A DNA stretch of 64,000 nt from Trifolium pratense (Eukaryota; Streptophyta; Magnoliopsida; Fabales; Fabaceae): positions 28,433,362 through 28,497,361 of the forward strand of contig NC_060061.1 in NCBI RefSeq assembly GCF_020283565.1, read 5' to 3'. Made by a program: the position numbers and the translations under genes. A model generated the notes under the pieces. The model ran no database searches. It had not been told where the DNA came from and saw only the letters and a program-made list of their open reading frames with translations. Below are positions 1 through 12,187 of the stretch, one piece after another; position 1 is the first letter of the stretch; each line of letters opens with the position of its first letter.

Positions 1-325
1 AGGTTCTCAAACCTAAACCATGTGAAGTTGAATGGCCTAATAACTAGGGCATCTTGAACCACATGGGACAACAAGCCGTGTAGATAAAAAGGGCTTTCAA
101 TGTACTATCCTTTTGCCATTATTTAAAAGCAAGAGATGATGCAAAGCTTTGATAGGACACTGGTTTGGTTAGTGCTCATAACTAATTAATTAGGTAAGGG
201 TTTACTTTGAGTTTGAGATGAAATGTGTAGGGCCATGAGTTTCAAAAAACCGTCGATCGAGAGACTCTTTAATTTTGTAATCAAAGAAAATCGAGTTGAA
301 ATCTCTCCGTTTTATATTATTTTCA

Positions 326-442
326 TTTTTTTTCTAGAAATTTCACCTTAAAGTGAATAAATAGGGGGGTGTATTGGATTCGAACTTCGACTCTTACATA
401 TATATAATGCAATGTCTCTATTAAAACTAAGCTCACGAGAAC
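326..442 (-). mobile_element. tRNA-derived SINE, diverged copy
   Basis: Read on the minus strand this matches the SINE at 9994-10908: a tRNA-like head with an AGCTTAG start at about 430, a box-B-like GGATTCGAAC on the plus strand at 376-385, and a tail with the 'tttcaccttaaagtgaataa' block. It is more diverged and I could not find a target duplication. Edges are approximate. Confidence 0.6.
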
Positions 443-1159
443 CGTTACCAAAAAAATATAACTATTATAAACACAAAACTTAACACACTTGAATACATTT
501 TACCTACGAAAAATGGAGATGATCCAAATAAAAAAAATCATCCAACGTCTACCTAACCTAACAACCTAACACAAGATATCATACACCCTCTCGTGTATGC
601 TTTCATCGTCATCATTTTATAATCATCTCCGAGGACACTTTTTTAGATAAATTAAATACAAATGATCCTGTCTTGTGTATTCATGTGTATACAGAGACAT
701 CAATGTTTCTTCTCAAAAATACAGTCAAGGAAGGAATAAAATGTGTGCTTTGAATTGTATGCACCAATAAATCTCAACACCATCATCCCTTTTACAAGCT
801 CATAATTTTTATTTTTTATTTTAAACATAATATTACTCCCTCCGGTTGTACCAAAAAAAAATATTACTCCCTCAGATCCTATATATGAGAAAAGTTTACT
901 TTTTAGGTTCATCATAAAATGAATGTATTTAAACTATATCTATTTTACAATTATTACAATGAACCTAAAAATAAAACTAATAAATGACGCAATTGTAAAA
1001 ATATTGTCTCAAAATAATTCGATAACTCTTTTAATTTATAATTTAGAAATCAACAATGTTAATAGTGAATACACCAATACTTGATCAAAATGATTTAGAA
1101 AAAGTATTATCATCTTCTATCTATACTTTTTTTTACACTCTTTTATAATTTAATTTATA

Positions 1160-1322
1160 TACATTGTCGGTGTAAAATGTAAAATTATTTTACTTATATA
1201 CCCGATAATATATTAACGCATCATGTAATATGTTTTGAAACGCATGACGTGTCACATTCATTAAATGATTTGACAACATATTATTAGATGCATGTGTAAA
1301 ATAACTTTACACCGACAATGCA
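1160..1322. mobile_element. MITE with 15-bp perfect terminal inverted repeats
   Basis: CATTGTCGGTGTAAA at 1162-1176 is matched by its exact reverse complement at 1306-1320, and similarity continues inward. The body contains 'acgtgtcacatt', shared with a related sequence near 21472-21640, so it belongs to a local MITE family. Superfamily not assigned. Confidence 0.7.
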
Positions 1323-1689
1323 CAACAATTAAAATATTTTTTTGCCTAAAATAGTCAAATGCATCGACGGAGCCATGTACATGGCTGTGTGGGCAGGAGC
1401 CCCCACTTCAATTTTAATTTGCTACTATGTACTAGTAATATGTATATCTGCCTAGCAATGCATAGTTTAAAATATTTTTCTTTTTGGAAAAAGATGCATA
1501 TATTACAACAACGAATTAATGACATAGTGTGTCTTCACTATAATGCATGTATATATTTTTCTTTTATATAGTATCATTTCTTTAATAGCAAACCATCATT
1601 TTAGTCTTTGGATGTGTAACTCTCTGTTATATTGATCCTTAAATATATTGAAATTGTAAATACATCCATAGTATCTCTTTTATTAGTAA

Positions 1690-1918
1690 CTAGCGGGCCA
1701 GGAAAGCGCATTCCGCGCCTGCCTATGTCAAACTTATGTAAAAAAAATGTCTTATATTATTGTGAGTTTGTTAATAAAAAAAATTTGTTGCTACTAAAAA
1801 AAATTAAGGGTATTGTTGGTATTATTGTTAAGTGTTATTTCAAATTATAGTGAAGGGCAAAATGGACCAAAAAAAAGTCAGACCAAACTCTCCTATCCCC
1901 TTTATATATTGTTATAGA
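1690..1918 (-). mobile_element. Mini-Helitron (non-autonomous), copy A
   Basis: On the minus strand the element begins TCTATAAC and ends with a GC-rich hairpin followed by GGCCCGCTAG, then a flanking T. The 5' TC next to a flanking A, the 3' CTAG next to T, the hairpin close to the 3' end and the lack of target duplication are Helitron hallmarks. At 229 bp it has no coding capacity. Copies B (12832-13233) and C (47833-48048) are the same family. Confidence 0.75.
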
Positions 1919-2656
1919 TGTTATGGACTAAAATGACCAACGTAAAATACATTTGAGTGCTAAGTTGACTACCTAAAATCAGATTTGAAGATCAAAATGA
2001 TTAATAAAATAGACACTTGTGAACCTAATTGCAATTTTGATACATTCTGGGACAAATGTGACAGCGAGATACACTTTCAAGGACTAAAATGGTGGTTTGC
2101 CCTTTCTTTAAACAAGACTTGTTTAATATTTAATAATTACTCATAATTAATTTGATTTTTGGCAAACTTTATTTGCTGTTTATGTATTCATACATATTGT
2201 GTTTCAATGATGCAAAATTATGCAACTCATAGAAAAAAATCAATATTAAATTGATGATACAACACCTTAAATAAAGTATATTTCGATTTATTTTTTTTTT
2301 ATACTCACTCTGTCATGATCACGGTTGCTCTAATGATAAGAAGAAGAAAAAAAGGTATGAGTTCTTAGCATATAAAACTCCTTTAGATACCCCTATTAGA
2401 GATGGTCTAATGGTCTAAAGATTTGTTAAGAAATTTTAAAAGGATATAAAAGAGATTTTTTTATAAAGAAAAAATGATATATTCAATATATGTATTGAAA
2501 ATTATAATATATTATTAATATTATATTTTTGTTTACCTAAATGTTGTCCCTATTATTCAAAGTTTCTGACTCTGTCACCGGTCAAATTAGTCACTTATTT
2601 GGAACTGGAAGGAGTATATAATACTCCTTTAGTAAGAAAAACTGTCACATTTGCAC

Positions 2657-2702
2657 ACAATTAAGTTTGGCATCAAAACACAATTAAGTTTGGCATCAAA
2701 CT
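2657..2702. repeat. 23-bp direct tandem duplication
   Basis: The unit 'cacaattaagtttggcatc' plus a few A residues occurs twice head to tail. Otherwise 1919-3462 is AT-rich intergenic sequence with no gene that I can support. Confidence 0.8.
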
Positions 2703-3462
2703 TCTAGTTCCATAAGGATGATAACAAAATTGTTACCTAACATAAGTCATATAATTTAGGTAACTATAAAAATACATTTGATTAACATTATCCAATCCAC
2801 ATTCTTTATTCCTTATATATTAGTTTTCAAACATTAACCAACTCCACTTTAGAATGAATTATATAAAATAAAGTTGGTCGAAATCTAACCAAACAAACAC
2901 TTTATTTAAAGTTCCAAGATGATACTATTCACTAAAATCTAAGTGTATTATTTTTTAGGGTCTTAGCTAAACAGACGATGCTCTCGGACACTCTTTAAGC
3001 ATTTCCTTTAAATAAATAATTTATCTAAAAAATGAAACATTTCGATTTCCAATGCGTTGATTTCACACATTTCCATGAAATTTTAACAAAATTTACTATT
3101 TAAGATGTCCGGGGCACTGTTTAGCATTTTCCTATTTTTTAAACAAACTCACTTCAAAGAAAGTTTTTCATGTCTCCTAATAATCCCTTCAAATATATAA
3201 TTAATTAACATTCAATAGCATCATTCCATCAACTTAAAAATAATCCTGCCCATATTATATTGTACGGATTGAATGAGTCAGACAACAAACTTTCAGTAAA
3301 ATGTTAAAAGGAAGAAAAGAAAAGACATCGCGAAAATGTCGTTTTTTTTGTCAAAAACACAAACTATAGAGCATCGCTTAGTACTACTTTAATTTGTTCT
3401 AAAAATACATTTTAGCTTGAAGTTGAACCAGTTGGATATTTTTCAAGGTGTTTGCTTTATCT

Positions 3463-6400
3463 TTAACTTCTTCCGTTTGATCCTAGGCTGCTTTCGCCTC
3501 TCAATGCAGTTACTCGAGGACTGAGAATTGTTTGTGATACTTGCGGACTATCCGAAGGTCTTATATCTCCTCCTATTGGTGTTGCAGTTGAACTTGAAGC
3601 TTTTGAGCTTTGAGTGCGACGTATCTCTCCACGACTCCTTGTAATGATTTCATCAAGAATTTCACCGCCACTGATATTTGCATGATTACTTTGATCCTGT
3701 CGATGTATAACAATGAACAAGATATGTGATAAAATTATAACATTTTTGTACTAATCTGATAAATATCAAACTAATATGGTTGAAACCACTTACATAAACC
3801 ACTTACATCATAGGACATGTTGAAAGTAATGGCAGGTGCTTCCTCGTACGCTGCTGCGTCTAACTCTTGAAGATGGGCTCCTTTGAAAAAATGGGGAAGA
3901 AAATATTGTCGTACCGGGACAAGAAGCATGATTAACAATGGGAAAAGGACCCCGGCGATTGGTATCCAGGTTATGCCGAAGCAGAGAAGCAAGTAAGATG
4001 TCTGGAACAGAGTAAACAGAGCAATTGCTTTCAAAGGCACAGTCTCAACAAAGGTTGCATGGTATTCCTCCAGCAGTCTAGAAAAGGAAAGCCAAAAATC
4101 TTCAATGTCATAAAATAGAATGCAGACGCTCACAAGCATGCAATAATGTTTATTATAAGGATTTATATGCAGGCGTCTTTGCATAATGCACAGTTGAATC
4201 AGTTACCAAATTAACATTAATAAATCTTGACTAGAAATTTTGGACAAAGTAATTAAATCCATGAGTCCTAGATTTAGTTCTGTTTGGATCGACTTGTTTG
4301 AGCTTATCTACTCAAATAAGCATTTGTGAGACTCTTTGGGAGAGCTTATGGAAACAGATTATGATATGTCAGTAAGCTGTTTTCAACTTATTTCCATATG
4401 CTATATAAGATAGCTTATGACAACAGTTTATAGCTTATATAAAAACACATTGTTTTAAAGCGCTTAATTAAGTTGTTTATCCAAGCAAAGCAATGGAACA
4501 GTGACAGAATAGATTATGAAAATAAACTTACTTGTATCTTCGACTTGGAGCAGTGAAAAGGTACAATATTCTCTCCCAAAACTGATTTCCTGGCAAGCTT
4601 TCAATTGCCATGAAGGCAAAGTAACCCCAAAGCACTGAAGTTGGTATCTTCTTCAGAAGAGGCATAGCAGCCACACAAGCCGCAACCATCGATGCTTGAA
4701 GTAGATTGCTGAGGCGCTGCTCTTTAACTTCAACTGGCAAAAGGTCATCAACATCCTTATTCACATCAAAGACAATTTCATCAACGGGAGCATCAATGTA
4801 TCCATGACTTGAAGCGAGTGCAACCGTAGACTCCTTCAACTCTTTCAGCCCCTGCTCGAAGAACAGGACCAAGGGTAAATAAAAATATGATTGCAAATTT
4901 CAGATCAACTGGAAATTATAGGATAACATTTACCAATGTGGGTGGCATTTGGGGAACCAATGGTGTCTGCATTACATCGTATGCTTCTTTCATACTTTCG
5001 TATAACTGACTCAGGTTCATGTTTTTCTCCATGCTCGTTCGTGCAGTAGAGACAAGCTTATGCCGTAAAATCTATTCCAAAGAAAACAAATGTCCGTAAT
5101 ATTAAATTAGCTTAGTCAAAAATAGTCAAGACATAAAAAAATGTCCGTAGATCTACAAGTCATAGTTGAGAATATTTTAAAATTACATGCAACATTCCAA
5201 TCATTTCTTATTCATTCCCAAATATTTTATAACTTTTACATGTACTATTAAAATGGTCAATAAGAAATATGTTACCTGATGTTTAAGAGTAGCTAAGCTT
5301 TTGGTATGCATCGGAGATTGTGGAATCACGCCATTGGAAGGAGGAATTCCGATGAGCCCACACAATAAGGTCTGGAAAGTAAAATTGATAAGAATTTAAA
5401 AAGGAAATATTTTGACTAGGTGGAGTAGAAAATAGAAATAGGTTATCTATTCCCATCAATTAGCATTCCAGTGAATTTCCAAATATTTTGAAACGTACCA
5501 AAAATCCCAGAAGTAGTAAGTCATAATGATAAGATGAGGGTTTTCTTAAATTGAACTCCTTTTGCTGCGCAAGTTGTGATGCAACACTGTGATCAAAGTA
5601 GTAAAGCACAGCAATCATAGTTGCTGGTATAAATGCTCCAATAATGTACATTAGAGGCACATTCAACATTTCCTGCAAAATGTAACAAAAAATGAGCAAC
5701 AAGCTGCTTTGCAAGGAGAAAGATAAAATACTATTTTCAGTAAGGTGACATGAGATTATTATCCATAGTACATAATCAAAATCACCTTGACAACAGTCCA
5801 ATTTGAGTATGCACCAGGAGACCATGGATTTGGACTGAAAAGTCGCCTAGGAACTCCCCTTGGGACTTCGTTGACGGGTATATAAGACACAGCAGTCCAT
5901 ACAAGAATCATTAAGGGGACTCCATAATCAGCTATAAATCCTCTTAGCCAGCCTATAATGTAACCAATTATTTTAGAAGAATGGGAATGTTGATTAAACA
6001 AGTATTTACCTCAAACTCGCAATCTATCTATCTTGTAATGAAAATCAATTCAATACAAATTTTTTAGGACATAATGCAGACGCATAATCAGTACCTGTCC
6101 CGTAACGCCAGGATCTAGCCTTGCGGCTTCCTAGACCAGTAAAAAGAAGGCCAAATGACAAAACTAAAGCAAACATTCCATTGCCAAACAACCAAGAGGG
6201 TTGGAGAGCAATCTGATTGGTACCTTCTGTCTGTGTCTTTGGTACACCAAACTCTTCCACAAGTCCCTTTAAAATAGAAATTATTAACCTTCTTATCAAA
6301 TGTTAGTTTCATTTTAGGTAACAGTTAACAGAAGGTGAACCTATTTGGAAACCACATCCAGAAGTTACAAAAGGAAAATGTTTCAAGGTTCATGGTAGAT

Positions 6401-7223
6401 GCATACTAACCTTAATAGCCTGCTGCATAAAGAGCATTGCAATTAGCAGACCAAATAGTTCACCAGTAAGGCGTGTGAATCGGTTGATTATGGAGCATGC
6501 ACCGAGAATGGCCAGCAAGAAGAGCAGCAGTGCAGTCCAAACGCACACCCTAAAACATTATTAAAAAAAAAAAGTAATAAGTAACTTCATCTCATTTAAT
6601 CCCCTTATAAATAAACCACTTAGAATTTGAAATATACCATCCAGTCCAAGGTAGGAATAGTTTGTGTCCTAAATCCTCACGATCCTTTGCGAAATTGTAC
6701 ATGAATGTATACATTAGAACTGTTGGCTCAGCTACACCCAGTATGAGGAGAGGTTGGCCTCCAATAATTGAGTGGATAATACCACATAGTGCAGTTGATG
6801 CAAGAGTTTGAACAGCAGTGAGAGTTCCATCTGTATAATAAATATTATATAATATAACTTGTTAGCAACCAATGAACAAAAATACCAAGAGACTGAACCT
6901 GAAAATTATTCGTGTACCTGTACTTCTCTCCAGTTGCTCCCCAAAAGAAATAACAGGAATTGCCGAAGCAAAAAATATGTATGTAGTTGGTGCAAGGATC
7001 CTATATAAAACAACAAAATAAATTCATTGATTAAAACACTATATGAAGACTTCAATATTATAATTGTAACATCAGAACCAGCAAGTTCGTAATTTAGATT
7101 TTGTAGTTATATCACAAACCTTGCACCTGCGCGGAATCCGCTGGTCCAATCTTGTTTATAGCACACAATTCTTGCTTTGAAGTCATTCTTAATCCCGCGG
7201 AAGGGAACAAATGTTTCTTCCAT
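3463..7223 (-). CDS. BOR1: Borate efflux transporter, BOR1 type
   Basis: Boron transporters of the bicarbonate-transporter-like family export borate across the plasma membrane, loading xylem from roots. I read 12 coding exons (plus coordinates, in coding order): 7120-7223, 6918-7000, 6638-6830, 6411-6549, 6095-6266, 5786-5952, 5499-5672, 5276-5371, 4934-5071, 4532-4851, 3807-4077, 3463-3696. They sum to 2091 bp, 696 aa, close to the roughly 700 aa usual for the family. All introns are GT-AG. The start [14 protein letters not shown] is the family N terminus. Conserved blocks include [54 protein letters not shown] and [16 protein letters not shown]. The cytosolic tail has [20 protein letters not shown]. 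Many hydrophobic spans fit a polytopic transporter. The symbol is by similarity; whether it is the BOR1 or BOR2 orthologue is not settled. Confidence 0.93.
4281..4488. mobile_element. hAT-like MITE in BOR1 intron 10
   Basis: Imperfect terminal inversions (TGTTTGGATCGACTTG and, reversed, GCTTTGCTTGGATAAACA) bound an AT-rich body with repeated 'agcttat' motifs. It lies wholly inside the intron between 4077 and 4532 and does not disturb splice sites. No target duplication was verified. Confidence 0.5.
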
Positions 7224-8400
7224 GAAACTCTTTGAATATCAAGGAACTAATAATTGATCTTATAAGGTAAAAAGAAGAAAAATATGCAATTGGAAGAGGC
7301 TGATTTCTGACTCAACTCAAGAGAACTCTAGAGGTAAAATAGTGATTAAAGCCGCAAAGACGAAAATATTGATATAACTCCAGGCAGGGAGACTATAATT
7401 CTACATATCATCGTAAACAGAAAAGCTTAAAGAAAGTGTAATCATTTGTTGATTGTTGAGCACATGAGGCTCATGATGAAGAAAATGAATAAATAAATCC
7501 AGAAAAAAGAATTTACATTTGAAAGAATTTATGAACAACTTTTGCATATATTGTTAAGAATGACAAATGAACAAGTCAGTAATTGAACAAAAAAAAAAAA
7601 AAAAACACTTGAATTTACATATCCAAGAGAAACTCAAAGATAGTAAACACTTAAGAAGAAGAGTTGAATTAGAAACTCTCTTCAAGATCCAAAACTACCC
7701 TTCTCCCTAGATTACAATAGAAACCCTCCATATGCTATCAAAAAGAAACCAACAAACCAAAATAGAACAAGACTTTGCAGCATTCCAATAATTTACATGT
7801 TCCACTTTTTCACACACACACTCAATTTCTAAGTGAAGTTAATCAAATATCAGTTTTGAATGTGTAGCTATGGAGGGAAATCCAGTAAAATTAACGAAAA
7901 GACATAATCACAACCTGCATTTTGCTAAAGTTTAGAGGCTCTAAGAAGAATATTCATAAAAAGGGTCAAAGATGCAGCTAGACACAAAAGGGTACAATGC
8001 AAGATTAACGAGATTCCATGAGTGAGAACATGTTGGGATTCGTTTAGAACACTTTTGTGGATTTGGACATTAATTTAAAAGCAAAAGGGTACTTTAATCT
8101 AAAATCAAAATTACATTTTTCTGCAAAGATATTTCAAAAAGTTACAAGAACAAGTTGAAGCAAAGCAAATAAGATGAAGAGGTTGCAGTTACATTTAACT
8201 GAGAAACACAAATAATGGAGAATTTATGGTAAAGAAGATTGAGATAAACCACAAGAGCAACACAACACAGCAAAGAGAAGAAGTTGCGACTTTCTGAGGT
8301 TAGGAAAATGGGATTCTGATTCACTATCTGAGAGAGAGAGAGAGAGGTATGAAGAAGAACAAATAGAAGATGCAGAGAGTATTTTTGTGTGACAGTGGTT
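7224..8400 (-). promoter_or_regulatory. BOR1 5' leader region with AUG-stop mini-uORFs
   Basis: Upstream of the BOR1 start lie about 1.2 kb of leader or leader-intron sequence, ending near a pyrimidine (TC)n run at 8327-8347 (minus strand) typical of plant transcription starts. On the minus strand ATGTAA occurs at 7513-7518, 7615-7620, 7793-7798, 8111-8116 and 8189-8194. ATGTAA is the minimal AUG-stop uORF known to cause boron-dependent ribosome stalling in Arabidopsis NIP5;1, and BOR1 leaders are also known to repress translation through uORFs. A possible leader intron acceptor (TATTAG) sits at about 7248, so some or all of these sites could be spliced out. Confidence 0.5.
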
Positions 8401-9086
8401 CAATGCTGTCAATAATAGTTTATACAGTACATTTATATAAGGGTGGGTGATGCTAAAAATTGTCCCCGTTAAATATATAAAAAAGAAAAATAAAAGCAAA
8501 ATTAATGTGAATAATATAATAAAAAAAAATTGATCAACGAGTTTAGTCATTAGAAAAATTCAACACATTTCTCAAAAAAAAAAAAAAATGCAACACTAGA
8601 AAAATGAGATGTTCGGGGTTCGAATCTCGTACCTAATGTAATGTCCTTACAAGTTACAACTAAGCATAACATGATTTCATGCGGTTGAAATCCATACGGT
8701 TATCGCACTATTTTAGATCAGAGTCGTCTAATCTAGAATGTATGGTCCAAATTGATTATATCAACTTTATTATATTATTAATCTGAACCGTCATATATAT
8801 GATTAACGACTGTGATTTAAAACTGCGTGAAAACTGTGTGGTTTTTTACATCGATAAATCACAATCTGAGTCTAAATTTTTATATGTTTAAAGTATTGAA
8901 TGAAAAAAATCTCAAATCAAGTTTTCCAAAAAAAAAAAAGCACGTATCTCGTTAAAGAAGAGAAAAGTAAATTTTTATATTAAAAAATTATTTTTATATT
9001 TTAGAAAATGTTGATTACACAAATTATAAAATATTTTATGTAAATATATAAATTTTTGTGTATTATCAATAAACTTGTCAAAATCA
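8401..9086. other. AT-rich intergenic stretch, presumed BOR1 promoter side
   Basis: No gene seen. A box-B-like 'ggttcgaatctcg' at about 8617 suggests a SINE remnant, and 8670-8870 has loose inverted similarity resembling an old MITE. The stretch nearest 8400 should hold the BOR1 promoter, but I cannot pick out specific elements. Confidence 0.4.
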
Positions 9087-9860
9087 TCTATTACTAATAT
9101 ATTAAAATCGATTACCACCAATGTTTTTAAATTATCCTTATTATTTTTAATCACGTTGTAAGTTTTATATCTTTCATTGTAATTTCACTAAAAAAATATT
9201 AAAAACAATATATAGAAAAAATATAAGATAAATACAAGAAAAAATATGCTTAAAAATAGGAACAAAATAAATTATAGATAGAAACAAAACAGAACAATCT
9301 ATACGCATAAAAATAGGGAAAAAAACAATAAAAACATTATTGAAAATTTAGTCAATAAAAAAATTATAGAAATAATATAGAAAAAATAAGAAGAAACCGC
9401 AAAATGAAAAGAATATAGAAATAACTAATAGTCTTAAAAAAATAATAATAATAAATAATATTTTATAAATTTAAAAAAAATAAGAACCAAACAATATTTT
9501 TCATCAAAAAAAGAAAACAAAAATAAACAATATTACTATCAAGTTTACTACTAACCACTAATAACAATAAAGTTAAATAGTATCAAACTTACTAAATTAC
9601 CCTAAATATTTCTAATAAAATTTATAATTTTTTATTAAAAATATACACGGGATCAATATTTATCACTGAAACATGAAAAATTGAATAAATAAATTTAAAA
9701 GAAAAAACACAATAATTCCACTTATATTTTAACAATATTATATAATAATTTTTTAAATATTTAATTTTAAATAAATTTTCTGCCTTAATATAATGACAAA
9801 CTTAGATATAAATAAAAATCAATAGACTCGTGCGAATGCACGGGTCTTTTAAACTACTAG
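9087..9860 (+). mobile_element. Helitron-like element, AT-rich, non-autonomous
   Basis: The 3' end shows a short hairpin (CGTGC-gaat-GCACG) followed by 'ggtcttttaaactactag' and a flanking T: the CTAG|T terminus. A fitting 5' terminus, TCTATTACTAATATATTAAA preceded by A, starts at 9087. The 774-bp body has no ORF. The 3' end is well supported, the 5' end less so. It is a different subfamily from copies A-C. Confidence 0.6.
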
Positions 9861-9993
9861 TAATTTATTAAAAAAATATCTAGATATAATTTTAGCTAAT
9901 AAAAACTTATAAATAAAGTTAAAAATTTATTTAATTTTATAAGTCATTTTTTTATAAGCTCAAACATAAATTAATAAAAATTACTTCTCGGTG

Positions 9994-10908
9994 TGTTTTT
10001 TTTGTCAAGTAGCTTGGTGGCTAGAAAATTCACCTTAAAGGTGAATAAGTGGAGTGTCTCAGGTTCGAACCCGGACTCCTACACATACGAGAGCAGCTTT
10101 GCTCCATTTCTATTAGCTCCTTTTACTCCTTTTCTTGAACAGATAGGTGACATGTGGCCAAAATGAAAGGAACGGTTGAGATTATAAGATTGTACTATAT
10201 TATTTCTGTATTATATTATTGTTCAGTAAAAAAAGAATTGAAATATGTTTTTCATTTCATCTTCTCCGGGCATCGTTGTCTCTTCTCCTAACTTCTACAG
10301 CTTTCGCCGCCGATTTCTCCATCTGTCCCGGCGGTGACGCTCACAATTCTATCGCCGGTCGAAACCTACTGCTGCATCTCCATCGACTCGCCTCCGGAGC
10401 AAATCTCATGTCGACGTCACGATAGAATATGTTTCTGAACCAGTCTTAGTAGGGCCATCAAAATCATTGGAAGAATAATTTAAGAATCTTATAGAAGAAT
10501 AATTGTTACTACTAACATTGAAAGAAATCAAATTCCCCTTTGTTGCAATATTGTGAATCCCATAAAATCAAATTCCCCTTAAGTCCACTGCCACTGTGAC
10601 GAACGGTGAGAAGCGGCGACTACGGTGGCAACAATGACAACGATTAGAAGAACAGAGGCGGGAAGATGGAAACTAGGGTGTCATTTCATTTTTTGTTGTT
10701 ACAGTGCCGTTTCAATTCTGTTTCTTCTATCTTTTATTAAACAAATTCTTAATTTAAGTTTTTAATACCAGCCTTTAGATTAAATTGTGTCACATGACAC
10801 ACATCCATAATAAGAAAATGAGTAAAAGGAGCTAATAGAAATGGAGCAAAGCTGCTCTCTACACATATAATGCGATATCCTTACCAACTGAGCTAAGCTC
10901 ACGGGACA
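9994..10908 (-). mobile_element. tRNA-derived SINE interrupted by a MULE-type element
   Basis: Read on minus from 10908: a tRNA-like head GTGAGCTTAGCTCAGTTGG (box A), a box B GGTTCGAACC, then a tail ending in poly(A) at 9994-10003. An 11-bp target duplication ACTTCTCGGTG flanks it at 9983-9993 and 10909-10919. The SINE is split at 10089-10859 by a second element with its own duplication, so the SINE is older. Head and tail together are about 135 bp. Confidence 0.88.
10089..10859. mobile_element. Non-autonomous MULE (Pack-MULE-like)
   Basis: About 49-bp terminal inverted repeats beginning GAGAGCAGCTTTGCTCC (10089-10137 and 10811-10859), with one clear mismatch, flanked by a 9-bp target duplication TACACATA(C/T) at 10080-10088 and 10860-10868. 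A 9-bp duplication with long TIRs is the Mutator signature. The interior is much richer in G+C than its surroundings, with coding-like stretches at about 10255-10430 and 10585-10680, as when host gene pieces are captured. No transposase. I do not recognise the source gene. Confidence 0.8.
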
Positions 10909-12187
10909 ACTTCTCGGTGCTTGTCAGCATTTTCATGTTAGAATGAAGAATGTTTGAGGAACTATTATAAAAAATAATATAAAAAACTGTCTGAGGAACA
11001 AAATAATAGTGCGACACACACACACACAGAGATAGCAGCAAAAGAAACGTGATTAGACAATAGACACACACATTTTTTTTTTGAAGAAGCCAATAGACAC
11101 ACACATTTGAACAAGTTGTTTAGGATATTAGGTAAAATTGTTCTCGAAAACGATAGTTGCGTGTTAAATAACCCGTCCCTCAAGGATGTTGAAATGTTGG
11201 AAAGATGTCCCTGGGTACCATCTGTTTGTGCGTGAAAAGTGGAATTCCTTTCAGATTGATGGTTGGGGAGGTTTTGTGCTTAAAGAGAAACTTAAATGGA
11301 TTAAGACGGCCTTGAAAGACTGACATTCTTCTCACACTCAGAATCTGCCGAGTCGGATTGAGTCTCTAAAGAACCGGTTGGCAGTGCTTGATGAGAAGGG
11401 GGGCGAGGAGGTTCTATCTGAGTCTGAGTTAGCGGAGATTCATGGGGTTTCGTTGGATATTCATTCTCTTTCTTGGTTGAATGCTAGTATTTGTTGGCAG
11501 CAGTCTCGGTCGCGGTGGCTCAAAGAAGGGGATGCTAATACCAAGTATTTCCATTCAGTCCTTGCGAGCAGGCGGAGGGGTAATGCTATCTCGTCACTGC
11601 ATGTGGATGGTACTATTGTAGAGGGTGTGACATCCATTAGGCATGCGGTTTTTTCTCACTTTGCGTCTCACTTCAAGGCCGTTAATGTGGAAAGGCCTAG
11701 GGTAGATAATCTTACTTTTAAACGGCTGCAGGTGTCGGAGGTGATAGGGTTGACCAAGCCTTTTTCTGTGGACGAGGTGAAGGCAGCTGTTTGGGACTGT
11801 GATAGTTACAAAAGCCCGGGCCCCGACGGGATTAATTTTGGTTTTATTAAGGATTTTTGGGCTGAGATGCAAGGTGATATTATGCGTTTTATCTCGGAGT
11901 TTCATCGAAACGGCAGATTGACTAAGGGTTTAAATGTCACTTTCATAGCTTCAATCCCCAAAGTTGACAGTCCCCAAAGGTTGAATGATTTTCGGCCTAT
12001 TTCGCTTGTGGGCAGCCTTTATAAGATTTTGGCTAAGGTGTTAGCGAACGTCTGCGTGTGGTGATGGGCAGTGTGATATTTGCATCCCAGACGACTTTCG
12101 TTAAGGACTGACAGATTCTTGATGGCATCCTTGTTGCAAACGAGGTGGTGGATGAGGCTCGTAAGTCTAAGAAGGAGCTGCTTCTCT

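Noticed and set aside
8142..8324. 60-aa ORF upstream of BOR1 on the same strand
   Set aside because: Could be a uORF, but it probably crosses a leader intron boundary and has no conserved features that I can recognise.
10219..10425. 68-aa ORF in the Pack-MULE interior
   Set aside because: GC-rich and coding-like, but too short and without a recognised domain; treated as possible captured exon sequence rather than a gene.
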